This document shows, one piece after another, positions 44,202-56,000 of a DNA stretch of 64,000 nucleotides. The stretch is from Lepidodermella squamata. Its lineage: Eukaryota > Gastrotricha. Made by a program: the position numbers and the translations under genes. The DNA lies in NCBI GenBank assembly GCA_047495785.1, contig JBLDXI010000024.1:4836001-4900000 (forward strand), given 5' to 3'. The notes below the pieces were generated by a model, which was not told the origin of the DNA, did not search any database, and saw nothing but the letters and a program-made list of their open reading frames with translations. How positions within the stretch are numbered: the stretch's first letter is position 1; each line of letters opens with the position of its first letter.

Positions 44202-44274
44202 GGCGCTGTGGCGAAATGGCTATCGCGTCGGACTTCGGATCCGAAGATTGTGGGTTCGAGTCCCATCAGCGTCG
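44202..44274 (+). tRNA. tRNA-Arg-TCG: tRNA-Arg(UCG), cluster 3
   Basis: 73 nt with a perfect anticodon stem TCGGA/TCCGA and loop CTTCGGA. This is the intact counterpart of the mismatched copy at 32924. Confidence 0.95.
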
Positions 44275-44387
44275 TCCGCTTTTGTATTTTTGTTAGTTTC
44301 AGTAGGCTTCTGAAGCCATTTAAACAAATATTTCGACAACTGCTTGCGTAAATTTAATCTGCCTGCAATCTACCACGCATTTCAAGG

Positions 44388-44460
44388 GCCTTCCCAGCTC
44401 GGTCGGTAGAGCATGTGACTTTTAATCACAGGGTCAGGGGTTCGAGTCCCCCGGAGGGCG
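44388..44460 (+). tRNA. tRNA-Lys-TTT: tRNA-Lys(UUU), cluster 3, altered core
   Basis: Same acceptor and anticodon as 33110-33182. Position 8 is C and position 14 is G, replacing the nearly universal U8-A14 tertiary pair, and the first T-stem pair is A-C instead of G-C. It may be non-functional or a structurally divergent tRNA. Confidence 0.8.
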
Positions 44461-44547
44461 CAAGCTTTTTCCTCAGTTGCTCGGTTTAGCTGCATTCGGC
44501 TGATTTCACCGCTTCGTCGAATCACTTGCTGTGGCGTTAACTACGAA

Positions 44548-44620
44548 GGGGGATTAGCTCAAATGGTAGAGCGCTCGCTTAGCATGCGAGAGGTAACGGG
44601 ATCGACGCCCGTATCCTCCA
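44548..44620 (+). tRNA. tRNA-Ala-AGC: tRNA-Ala(AGC), cluster 3
   Basis: Identical to 33259-33331, with the G3-U70 pair. Confidence 0.95.
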
Positions 44621-44695
44621 CAATTTTTTCTGCCTGTAGAAACGGTTTGTTCGCCGAAATGAGACGTCGTCCCTGAAATTCTAGCTGTCACCTTC

Positions 44696-44767
44696 GGCTC
44701 AGTAGCTTAGTGGTAGAGCGTCTGCCTAGTAAGCAGAAGATCGAGGGTTCGATCCCCCCCTGAGCCT
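44696..44767 (+). tRNA. tRNA-Thr-AGT: tRNA-Thr(AGU)
   Basis: 72 nt, acceptor GGCTCAG/CTGAGCC, anticodon stem TCTGC/GCAGA with loop CTAGTAA. The T stem GAGGG/CCCCC has one A-C mismatch. Confidence 0.92.
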
Positions 44768-44851
44768 GGTATTGGGTGAATTTTTTGAAAATAAAGCCCC
44801 AAAACTTTGCCAGTCAGTTTTTATGTTGCAGGCGTGGAAATGATAAAAATG

Positions 44852-44923
44852 TTCCCTGACCGGGAATCGAACCCGGGCCGCCGCGGTGAAAGCGCGGAAT
44901 CCTAACCACTAGACCATCAGGGA
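44852..44923 (-). tRNA. tRNA-Glu-TTC: tRNA-Glu(UUC)
   Basis: 72 nt on the minus strand, acceptor TCCCTGA/TCAGGGA, anticodon stem CCGCG/CGCGG with loop CTTTCAC. Confidence 0.95.
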
Positions 44924-44985
44924 GATGATGACAACGAGACCACTGGACGTTGTGTTCATCTGTCATTCAGCGCTTTTTGCAGGTT

Positions 44986-45115
44986 TTGCAGATCGAGGGT
45001 TCGATCCCCCTGGGGGGTATATTGTTGGGTGAATTTTTAGAAAATAGAGCCACACAACTTTGCCAGCCATTTTTTATGTTGCATGCGTAGAAATGATAAA
45101 AAATTTATATGGTAT
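44986..45115 (+). pseudogene. tRNA-Thr 3'-half fragment with duplicated flank
   Basis: GCAGATCGAGGGTTCGATCC and the following about 100 nt repeat the 3' part and downstream flank of tRNA-Thr (44730-44855). The 5' half of the tRNA is absent. Confidence 0.75.
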
Positions 45116-45714
45116 GCGGTATTGAAAGACCATAACGATGTTGTCACTACCAATACCGATCGAGCCGAAAAACGAGGATTGGTATGGTATAGTAGTATTC
45201 TGTAGTATAGTGGGGTACATATAGTGCAGTTTATATAAGTTTCAGTCCCATATATGCTGAAGTACACAAATTATTTGTATTCAAGTCCATGCCCTGCAAT
45301 TATCTCAAATGCCTTTCTTTTCGGGTTGAATATGCACACCGAAAGTGACTGAAAGGAGTGATTTCCTATGTAGGTATGAGCCTGTTCCCACTTACCCCTC
45401 GTACCAGCGTATCCATAAGGTTAAAAAATTAATTATAACGTCATAGTAAGTAGTATTAAGGTAGTTTTAGTTTAAGTGTTGTAATTGGCAGCAGCACTTT
45501 TTCGGATAATTTATAGCTTGATTATTTGCGACGTGGCCAACGATTTCTCTATCTTTGCAGTCATTTGAATATCGGGTATTAGGCAACAAGGATTATGCCT
45601 ATTATATTATAATAGTATAATAGTAATGCTATTTGTTATAATAGTAGGGATTTCAAGTCGAAATCGCTTGACACGTCTCATTTGATTTGAAAGTTATCTT
45701 ACGATTGATTTCCA
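45116..45714. other. Spacer before the atlastin-like gene
   Basis: AT-rich with many short TATA/ATAGTA tracts; no supported gene. GATTTCCAG ending at 45714 is an acceptor that probably starts the atlastin-like exon. Confidence 0.45.
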
Positions 45715-47033
45715 GCGTTTTTTTATATGAACAGAATGGATATGTGATACCTATCATTGAGGTCACTAAAGGAGATTTGGCCTGCCGTCTCAACATCGAG
45801 AAATTGCAAACTCTGCTAAAACATCCAGATGTTCGTCAAAAACATGTGGTTGCTGTTGCAGGGGCAAAAAAGACAGGCAAATCTTTTCTGCTAAATCTCA
45901 TCAAGCGATATTTGGAAAAAGGAGATAGCTGGGTATACGATCGGGCCGATAAACTCGACGGCTTTGAATGGCATAATAGAAGGGAGCCGGCTACTTCTGG
46001 GATGGTTGCATGGAGCAAACTGTTTCCGGTCAAGTCCAAGTCTGGAGAAGAGTGTGTTGTTCTTCTGATAGACACTGAAGGATTTTACGATAGAGGTGGA
46101 AAGGAACTTTGGGCAAAGCTATTTTCGCTGTCAGCTCTAGTGTCATCCGTTCTGATCCTCAACGTAATGAATGACCTATTGAGAGACAGCTTGGAAACTC
46201 TGGAGCTATTTTCGAGTTTTGGTGCCGGGGCACATGGTAAAGATTCCGAAAAACCGTTCCAAAATCTGACCTTTCTAATAAAGGACTTCCGTTGGAAGCC
46301 ATTGGGATGGAGTAATGACTGCGATGAAATACCAAGCGAAGATGATATGAGAAAATGCTTCAAAGAAATCAGCTCGTTCAGATTGCCTCACCCTGGAGAG
46401 AACGTAGCCAGTGATGAACATTTTTCTGGGGATATCCGGAAAATCAAGGCTGATTTCGTTAACCAACTTGGTCAGTTTATCCCCGATATAATAGACAAAG
46501 CCATTGAAAACAGCAATATGACATGTGGACAGTTGTCGGATCAGCTTGAAATAATTTCTTAAATCGTACTCCGTGATTCGCCAAAACTCGGAACTGCATT
46601 GGAAGACGCTGCTTTTAGACTCAGTACGAAAGCTGTAACGGATGGCCTCGGTGTCTATGCTACAAATATGAATAAGGTTATGGATGCCACAAAGTATCAG
46701 ATAAACGAAAGCAAATTAGCTAAAGAGCACGAAAAGAACAAGGAAGCGGCGTTACAAACGTTTACAAATTTAAAAAAAATTGGATTGAATTCGGACAGCG
46801 AGATCTTCAGAAGAAAACTTCTCAAAAAGATAGATGAGAAGCACGGCACAATTTTAAAATCGAATGCAGAAAGAAATCGGGATCCGCTGCGAATAACTCT
46901 GATCATATCGGGTTCAGTGGCTGCTGCTACGGCTGTTGTTGGGGTTACTGTATGGGTTGTTACAAAACTATTTGTAGATTCTTCACAGGTCAACTTGAAA
47001 GACTTGAATGACATTTCGTTTGTATCTTATTGA
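45715..47033 (+). pseudogene. Atlastin-like dynamin-family GTPase interrupted by an in-frame stop
   Basis: One uninterrupted exon-like frame of about 440 codons with a TAA at 46560-46562. After it, homology continues in the same frame (IVLRDSPKLGTALEDAAF) to a stop at 47031-47033. Visible: P-loop GAKKTGKS, TSGM switch I, DTEG, IKDF in place of the atlastin RD motif, LPHPGE, a middle domain, and a hydrophobic C-terminal segment (ITLIISGSVAAATAVVG) as in ER-anchored atlastins. No ATG starts the frame: an acceptor ends at 45714, so a 5' exon must lie upstream or was never copied. Absence of introns plus the stop suggest a retrocopy or decaying gene. Readthrough or an assembly error are alternatives. 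Atlastins fuse ER tubules. Confidence 0.75.
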
Positions 47034-47295
47034 AATATGATTAATGAACTTCACGGTTTTATTCCAGAATAAAATAGTGCTGATCGAGTGGCGGTTATTT
47101 TTCGGTTATTTTTTCCCCGGTTTAACCGCGTTTAACCGCTTCGGTTAAGCCGGCTGGTTAGAGAAAAACTAGAATAAGAAGCCGGTTAAACGGATTTTTT
47201 ACAAGCTTATTAACTATTGTTTATTCACTTCAATCATTGCAACAATCACCAAACCTTAGTGTTTTTCAGCAGAATGATGATTCTGATTTGGTATT

Positions 47296-47317
47296 AGGCG
47301 TTAGGGTTAGGGTTAGG
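47296..47317 (+). repeat. Short interstitial TTAGGG repeat
   Basis: Three TTAGGG-like units follow a TTAGGCG. A similar two-unit tract lies near 35695-35708. Far too short for a telomere. Confidence 0.6.
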
Positions 47318-48222
47318 TCGAGTTTCGAACTTCGCCTTTCCTCGCTAAAACACACCTTGGCCATTGACGGATCTTTTTGGTTATCCGTAACTAAGATTGT
47401 TCGCGAGGGCTAGCAACCGTTGCTATGATAATGCGTCGATTTTTCAAGCTTGCCATTGCTCACTGAAAGCAGTCTCCAGAACTGATCCCCTTGACAAATG
47501 GATTCGCAATGATCCCGCAATGATAACCCTCACTCTCCCTTCCAGTATTTGAGAAAGCAGTTCAGTTATTCACGCTGCCTCCAAAGATTATATACGAATG
47601 ATGCCGAACTGAGCATATGACGTATACATACGCGGCCACCGAAATGCTACACCGCATGAGAAGGGCGGAAAATTTAATGTATGTTGCCGAATAGATCTCG
47701 CATTTCTCGCATAATATATAATAGCTAACCGGGTGACCAAAATAACTGCGTTCAAGTATAATTAGATTTCATCACGCTCTTTTGTTCGCTTCGCTGAATA
47801 ACCGTTTTTTCTTTCTTGCTCCGTCTATCTCTCAGCAGTAAGTATACTTATATAGAAACTGACCCGTTGTATTATCTTTTTTAGGAAATACGGGAACTGG
47901 CAACTTAAAAAGTGGACTGGGCTTAGTTTTCCTATTTTAGAATTTTCCCTCATTTGATACAGAGATTTTTTGAAAACGACTAGATTTGTGTCAACTTTGC
48001 TTTTTTGTCCCAATTTCTTTCGTAGCGAACACTAATTCCAGTTTAGTATTACGATTTAATGAGCCGGTTTTTATGGTTAATCAGGAGTAGGTAGCATCTG
48101 TCCGGTGCGTATCAAGTCATCAAGGCAAAATAATATTATTCGGTGTCGAGTGTTTATTTTTTTGAGCGCGCTTAATAAAACGCGCGTTTAAAAGCGCGAG
48201 CGCGCGCGCGTTCAGGGACAGG

Positions 48223-48246
48223 ACGCGCACATATGCGCGCGCGCGC
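48223..48246. repeat. Alternating purine-pyrimidine tract 1
   Basis: 24 nt of strict purine-pyrimidine alternation, a sequence class able to adopt Z-DNA. It shares GCGCACATATGCGCGCGCGC with 49040-49059. Confidence 0.7.
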
Positions 48247-49035
48247 CACTTTATCTGCGCAGCAAAAACAACTGCCGGGGTTGATCATAATAACACACAT
48301 ACACACACAAGTCGTCGTCGTCGTCGCCGTTGCGAGAAAGCGAAATCGATCATCACTCACTCTTGTGTGTGATAGAGCCCCGGGACAGCCACACAAATAC
48401 TGGCTAATAGCCGTGTGTTGTAATAGTAAACGTAGATTTACATTTCAGCAGCATTCAGCTTTCATCTATATTACGTTGTCTGTGATGTGTTCTGCCCGAA
48501 AGTCGCTCTGATAATGATGAGTAATGATGATTCATATCATTTCGATCGATCGATCATTTTGCCACGGCGGCGCGGTGAAAAATGCGTTATGTGCTCGCTC
48601 GCCTGTGATAATTACTATGTATGTATGTATGATGTATGTGTGTGACCAATAAAATAATGCAACTAATAACACGCGACAAGCCCTTTGGCACGAATCTATC
48701 GATTGGCCGAGTGACTAACGCATTTTATACGCACAAATAAAAATAAAACACACGCTCACCGTATATAATAATAATAATAGTAGTAGTAATGCTGTATAAG
48801 ACGCGATGTTATTTTCGTAAACACAAAAATGCCGTATACATCGTAAAAATTCCGATTTTTCATAGTATTATTAATAGTAAAAGGGGCCCATATAGTCGCT
48901 CGCCGAGACGACGCCGCCAAGTGGCCGTCGTCGTCGTCGCTTCTTAATAGAGTACCTGCCTCGCTGCCTGCCTGCGATTGTGATTAATCCACTTGGTTTT
49001 CGATATCGATTAACTCGCGCGCTTTCAAGTATATA

Positions 49036-49059
49036 GCGTGCGCACATATGCGCGCGCGC
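49036..49059. repeat. Alternating purine-pyrimidine tract 2
   Basis: 24 nt of strict alternation containing the same 20-nt core as the tract at 48225-48244, about 815 nt away and about 960 nt before the alpha2-delta start codon. Confidence 0.7.
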
Positions 49060-50021
49060 TCCTACAATATTTTTATTGCAGCAGCCACTCACCTGTACGC
49101 TATGAAGCTTTACTATTACAGTTCTTACCGGAGTATGAATTACCTCGACATTTCCGTGCCCATTTTTCTTTATAATATACTCACTCACTGCGTTTTTTTA
49201 CCCGCGACACAAAGTCATGTTTTACCGATGCATTAAGGTATCTCTAACCGGAAATTTTCCTTAAAAATGGCCTCGCTATAAGTGACGAATGCTGGTACAC
49301 AGAAGGGTTTAAGTTTTTTATTCACAAAAAAGTTTCAATTTTCCAGATTTTAAAGGATTATTGCTGATATTTCGGGATTTTAACTGGTTTTTTAATGCGA
49401 ACCCTGGAATTATCGCCAATTTTTTCATCGATTTTTTGGCGACGAGTAAAGCGGATCGGAACTTCAAAGATATAAATATTTGAGAATTCTTTAATTTTTC
49501 GGAATTATTAAGCAATCATAGATAACAATTAAATTCTTTGTTTCAATTTTTTAACATTGATTTTTTTCGCCTTAGAGATATTGGGCTATTCAAAGACTTT
49601 TTTATTTTAGCGAATTCGAGGCATTGAAGTTGACCCAATTTTTTCCTTTTATATTTTCCAAAAAATCTCCAAATATTTATTTACTTTTGAAGATTTTTTA
49701 CTCTATATAATTATTGCAGAATATTTGTTTGTTTAGTGCCGCGAAAGGATCAATCTCACGCCCCAATTTTTAGACCATGGCCCTCCATTTCAACATTAAG
49801 ACATATTTTTCCTTCCCAGTGTACTCGAGTATAAAAAAATTATTTGAAAAAATTTAGACTCCTCAGATTGTTTATCTTTCAAAATAATTAAAGTATTTTG
49901 TATGAAAAAAAATGTTTTTTCTATTAGATAATTTTCCCATGATTATATGAAAATTAATGTTAATTTTAATTGAACGTGCTATGAGATGTCTTGACGCGGC
50001 ATATTGCGCCGAAACCCGACG

Positions 50022-53000
50022 ATGAAGCTGCGAGTGAGACTGCGCCCGTGCGCCGTGTTCTACGCCGTGTGCCTCCACGGCCTCGCCATCGGCCTAGTCG
50101 CGTCGCAGTTCAACAGCGGTGGCGTGCCAGCATCGCTCTCCGGCCAGTTGTTGGGCGCCGCGTCGTCGGCGGCGTTCAAAACGCGACAACAACGCGTACC
50201 CATCAAGGACTTGCATAAAAGCCTGAAAATTTTGGCCGATGGTGCTAGTCGCAATTTAAGTGCTCTCTTCAACAATGCTACTCAAAGACTCTACTATCAA
50301 TTGGTAATCATTCATTTTCCATTAAAAAAATTATATTTTAGGAAATTTTTTGAATTTATTGCATTTTTTGAATAATTTTATCAATTTCCTAATTTTTTTC
50401 AATTTTTCAAAAAATTTTTGTCTTCGTGCATTTTTTTCTATGAAGAAGCACGCTTACGCTGCTTAGGTCACAAATTAATTACCTAGGTCACAAATGTAGG
50501 TCAGTGGGTCTGAAATGTGCCGTCTGCTTACTCTTTTATTGCTTTCTTTTGACCCAATTCAGAAATATCAATGCTCTCTAATGGCGATGGCAGACCGGAA
50601 AGAAGAATGCAAACGGCCCGTCGACGCATCTCGACCCGATCGACCACCCCTTGTCGGCACCCTGGTGAAAACAAACGGCGCGCAACTCGTGCAAAACCTG
50701 TCTGCTGACCTCGAGCAGAAAATGAAGCAGAAAATGGACGCTGTAAAACGGTCCGTAAAAGCCGCCGAACAGGCCTATGTCGACTACAAGCAAGACCCGA
50801 CCATCAAGGGCATCACTTACTTCAACGCTAAGCGCATCAACCGGCCGTTTATGAAGGACAAATATTTCGACGACGACAATCCTTATCGCAATTTTATGCT
50901 TCACTACGACACGCATTTTAAGGCGGATGTCAACTTGTCGCACAGTGTCGTACACGTGCCGACAAACGTGTTCGACGGGTCGAATGAAATTAACAACGGA
51001 GCTAGGTGGACGATGCGGCTTAATGATATTTTCGTCGAAAATCGAGCCGAGGATAAATTTATTTACTGGCAGTATTTCGGGTCCGCTCTCGGGTTTTACC
51101 GCGTGTTCCCCGGGTCGAAATGGGCGACCAGCTCGGACAAGGTTGAAATGTTCGACTGCCGCACGAAGGGTTGGTACATCCAGGCGTCGTGTTCGCCTAA
51201 AGATCTAGTGATCCTGCTCGATACGAGTGGCTCGATGACGGGGCTGCGGTATCGTATTGCGCGCAATACGGTCGATCACATTTTGAAGACCCTCGGCGAG
51301 GATGATTTTTTTAATATCATTCGATTCGATTCGGAGGTCGCCTATGCTGATCAGTGCTTCAACGGCACGCTGCTTCAAGCAACGGCTGAAAATAAAGAGG
51401 TAAATAAATCGACCCTAAAATGAAGAAACATACCACCAGTTTCTTGGAATTTTCTCGAAAATGCTTGAAAAATAGAAATTGAAAGAGAAATGTATAAACT
51501 TTCCTGCCAACATTTTTGTTTAATTATCGCAATTTCAACGAGATAATTCAAAATTAATCCCCATAATTTAGCTGAAAATTAGCCAACTATTCTACATCTC
51601 GAATCTCGAATTTTTGGAAGAAGAAAGTTTCTAAAAAAAATCAAAAATATTTCTTAATAAATTAAGTTTTTTTGAAAATTCGAAAATTGGTCATTTTAAA
51701 CATCATGCAGCATTCAGCTTTTAAGGTTCTAATAGCATGTTAGTGCACTATAAAATTTGCCTTAATGAAGCCCGAACATTTTAAAATTTGTCCAATTTTC
51801 AATGCTGATAATATCGGAAAAATCACTGATTTATAATCTCGATATTTGGAATCGATATTCCATGGTAGACTTTGAAATTCGAATTTTCAAACCATCCCAA
51901 ACTACGAAATTCCTAGCTAACGAGTCAGTGATGTTTAAAATCTTGGAAAACTGAATGATGAAAGCTGATTATTTGCATTTTGTCAGTGTTAAAATATCTC
52001 ATAGGGGTGGTAAATTATTTTGATGTATAACGTCTATTGCTTCGTGTTTTATTTTTTGTCATTTTTTGCAGAGATTGAAGCGTAAAATTCGTGATATCGA
52101 AACGCAGCACATGGCCGATTTTGAAGGCGCGTTAACCGAGGCGTTTCTGCTGTTCAACAAAACAGCGAATGAAAAGGTGGGCTCGATGTGCAACCGCGCC
52201 ATCATGCTGATAACGGACGGTGCCTCGGACACGTACGAGCACATTTTCGACAAGTTCAACAGCCCGAACCGCACCGAGTCGGGCATGTCGCAGGTGCGCG
52301 TCTTCTCGTTCCTGATCGGCCAGGACGCGTCGTACAACCGCGAAATCAACTGGATGGCGTGCCGCAATAAAGGCTACTACGTCGAGATTAAAACTATAGC
52401 CGCCGTGCAGGATAATATGAAGGTAACAAGCAAAGGAAGGACCTCGATGTTTCTTCGAATTTTATCACGTCTTTCGGGAATATTACCGGCTTAGTGAGCA
52501 AATCAAGACGACTTGATTAGTCTAGTATTTGTCCCCGAATTTTTTGTAAGGCAAAATTTAAGAAATTTCAAAGAATTTCCAGAATTTTATTCTCGGAATT
52601 CGAAATTTAAATTTTTTATACGAATTACGCTCAGCAGGGGTCATAAGATATTTGAACTTTTGCCGCATTTCGAAGTGGTGCGGAATTATTGATAAAATCA
52701 AACGGGAAAGAACACATTTTCAAATTTTAATTCAATTTTTCATTTCATATTTATTCAAATTTTTCAGCAATATGTGACTACTCTCGCCAGACCCCTTGCT
52801 CTAGCCGATTTCAATGATGTAACTTGGACCGGTGTCTACATCGATGAAGCCGTAAGTACTTTTTGAAATTTCAAAATGAACTTAATTTTTCGAAAATATT
52901 CAAAAAATTTCGTGACATTTTCAAGAGCTAAAAATGTGCGCTTATTTTATCGTTTTTAAATTGGGATTTTTCGTTGTCAGTCCTATGGAGAGGAATCGCA

Positions 53001-56000
53001 GTGGGAACACGATTTGGGCCACAAACCAGCGCCCACTGATAATGATAACAAAAATGAAGTAAAAATATACCTGTCGGCTTGCTTTGAAATAGCTTCAAAA
53101 CGAATATGCAGAAAAATCGTCAGCTTTTTTGAGTTTCGTAAAAAATTCTATAACATCTTTTCTGAGCTGCTGTGATGAAATGTAACTTAATCGCGAGCTG
53201 TAATAATATTTAAAAAATTGCTTTTGATTGATTCAACAAACAGAAACTCAGCTACTTTGCTTCACTTTCTAGCAATCGCAGCGGTGTAATTATTTTTTAA
53301 TAATTATTTTTCGTCGGGAATGGAAAAACTCTCGTTATTTTCTCATCATCGTGACTTTGGTGATCGGTGCATGTTTTTAAAATCCAGGAATATTGATCGT
53401 TGACAGCCCGTTTCTTTCTAAATATTTTTTAAATTGAAAATCTGGAATTTTTATTGCATGGGAATCGAATTGAGTTTACTTTTTCCTAAATTTTTCGATA
53501 CTGATGGATTTTTTCCCCTGATTTCTAATACAGGAATATGAATATGCAAGTGCCAAATCGTCGGGCCAAAGGAGGACCGGCGCGCCAACTAAGAAAAAAC
53601 TCGTTAAAGTGAGTTCGATTTTACTAAGAAATTTGAATTCAAATAATTTTAATTTTTTCAAATTTACAGAGTAGTATGCCAGATATGAGGCTCATGGCCT
53701 CAGTTGCTGCTCCGGTTTTCGACAAAAAGCCAGATTCGGTAAGTTCCAATTCAATTTTTGCATTTCAACTTCAGAGTTTTACGGTTGAACATTTTCGAAA
53801 TTTTTAAAAAAATTAAAGTTTTAATTGAAATTTCAATCGATTTTCATGAATTCATATTTTCTAGACCAAACAAGGCCTGCTGGGTGTCATCGGCACCGAT
53901 TTGCCAATTCACTTCTTCCGTACATTTGTCGCGCCGCCGAAGCTGGGCGTCGACGCGTACGCCTTCGCCGTCAACCACAACGGCTTCGTGCTCTTCCACC
54001 CCGACTACGTGCCGCCGTTCGAGGCGCCCGACTTCACCAATGTCGACGTTTCCAAGCTCGAGATGAAGTTCCTGCCCTGGGAGTGGTACAAGAAAATGCG
54101 ACAGGCCTACAACGGGCCGATTCCCGGGTTTCTAGCCAATGGCACCGAAACCTGGTTCGAGGTAAAATTTCATTTTCAAAAATTTAAAAATTTTAAAAAT
54201 TTTAAATTTTTTTAAATTTTAAAGTTTATTTAATTTAAGAATTTCTAAAATTTTCGGAAATTTCTGTTTCATTTTTACGATAATTTTTTAATTCGATTCA
54301 GGTTCAGAAAAATGATACTGCAGCTGCGGTTCAGCGGGTCATCGGGCTGCTCAACAAGGTCAACTCATCAGTGCCGGATTACTCGCTCGAGTTGCGCAAT
54401 GACATGGCCAAGGCGGCGACTGGCCAATTCTGGATGACCACCCTGAAAACAATCGACGACCATCAGCGGCCGAAAGTCATCGGAATGCACTATTATTACA
54501 CGCAAATTCCATTCACCCCTTTCACCCTGGGTGTTGCGATTCCAGGTGGCCGAACTAGCATGTGAGTCATACATTTTTCATAAACAATATTAAAAATTGA
54601 AATTTTGAAATATTTTTGAAATATTTTGAAATTTTTATTCCAGGTATGACTATGGATTTGTGCAGCTGAACGCGAGAATCGGTATAAAAAATGCCGATAT
54701 GACCGTTCTGGAGCCTCGCGAGGGCCTTCAAACAAAAATCCCATCGCAATGGAACTACTGCCTGCTGAGCGCCGAGGAGCTCGAAGTCACAGTTGAAGAC
54801 TACGAGAAGCAACTCGCCGAGATGTACCACGAATTTGAAGAAAACTACAACACGACTATCAGCGATGTTATGCCGGACGTGCTCAGCTCATTGGAACCGT
54901 CCGTTCCGCCCGAGTTGTTCTGCTCGAGCCTGCATTTGGAGGTCAACGAAACCGCGGTAGTTTTCATAAATGACACGCTGACCCTGTACAACCAAACGGC
55001 GCTGAATCAATTCAACGCGACGTACAACACGCAGGCGATTGATCATTTCACGTATTTGACTGAAACAAACGATACGGCTGAGTTTGTTGTGTTCAACGAG
55101 TCGAAGTGCGTCGAGCGTATCAAGGCGTTTCATATCGAGCAGTTGCGCGAGGATATGCAGGCTTGGATGTTTGAGAAAAAGTTCCAGCAAACGCTCAGGG
55201 AGTACATCGAGAAGGGCAAGGATGGCTCGGTTGATTTTCGCGATCGATGCGACCAGGCATGTTTTAAAAAAATTCGAAATTTTTAATTTTTAAAATTTTT
55301 AAAAATTTCAATTCTCGATTTTAAATGTTTTTTTAAACTTTTGAAAAGGTGATTTAAATTTTGAAATTTTGAAATTTATTTTATAATTTCTAATTTGATT
55401 TTTTCTTCAAGGATGTCATCGAAAATTTGATGTTTGATGCTGAAATAACGAACGATACAGCAGTTCGGCTATTCGACGGCCTGCTGCACTTCAATGTGAA
55501 ACATGGTGTTTCGATGATTTTCATAGCTACTCGATCTGGTCTGACTCGATACGTCACGCCAGACCACTCCGAGTCGGATTTCATCAATACGCATCCTGAG
55601 ACGATTCGGGAGACTTACTACGAGCGGGCAGTTGAAGCTGGGCCGGACAATATTGTTGTCACCATCGACAATAGTCAGTTTTTTTTAGTTTTTTTCAAAA
55701 ATACCGTAAAATGGTACAATTCTACTGATTTAAGTATCTGATTTTCAAATAATTTCAGAAAATTGTATTTTTGAATTTTGAATTTTGATAAAATAATTTG
55801 TCAAATGTTGAGAATATCGTTGATAATGGGTTGAATTTTTATTTATTTTTAAAGTCAATGTTCAATGTTCGCTATTTTTCATTTAATTTTAACTTTGAAT
55901 TTTACGATGATTTTTAATTTAAAGCTCCGTCAGGTAATTTTCACTCTAATCCTCAAAGCTTTGTGTAGCAACGCTTTCAAAAATATAACATCATATACCT

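Larger units (their letters stand above)
47034..50021. other. Long intergenic region upstream of alpha2-delta
   Basis: About 3 kb without a supported gene. It contains a TTAGGG-type repeat near 47296-47317, GC-rich alternating purine-pyrimidine tracts at 48223-48246 and 49036-49059, and microsatellites: GTC near 48310, ATGT near 48620, ATA/GTA near 48766. Probably promoter and 5' UTR territory of the alpha2-delta gene. Confidence 0.5.

Noticed and set aside
48160-49190. GC-rich open frames upstream of alpha2-delta
   Set aside because: Low-complexity Arg/Ala/Val translations of microsatellites on both strands, without splice or start support.
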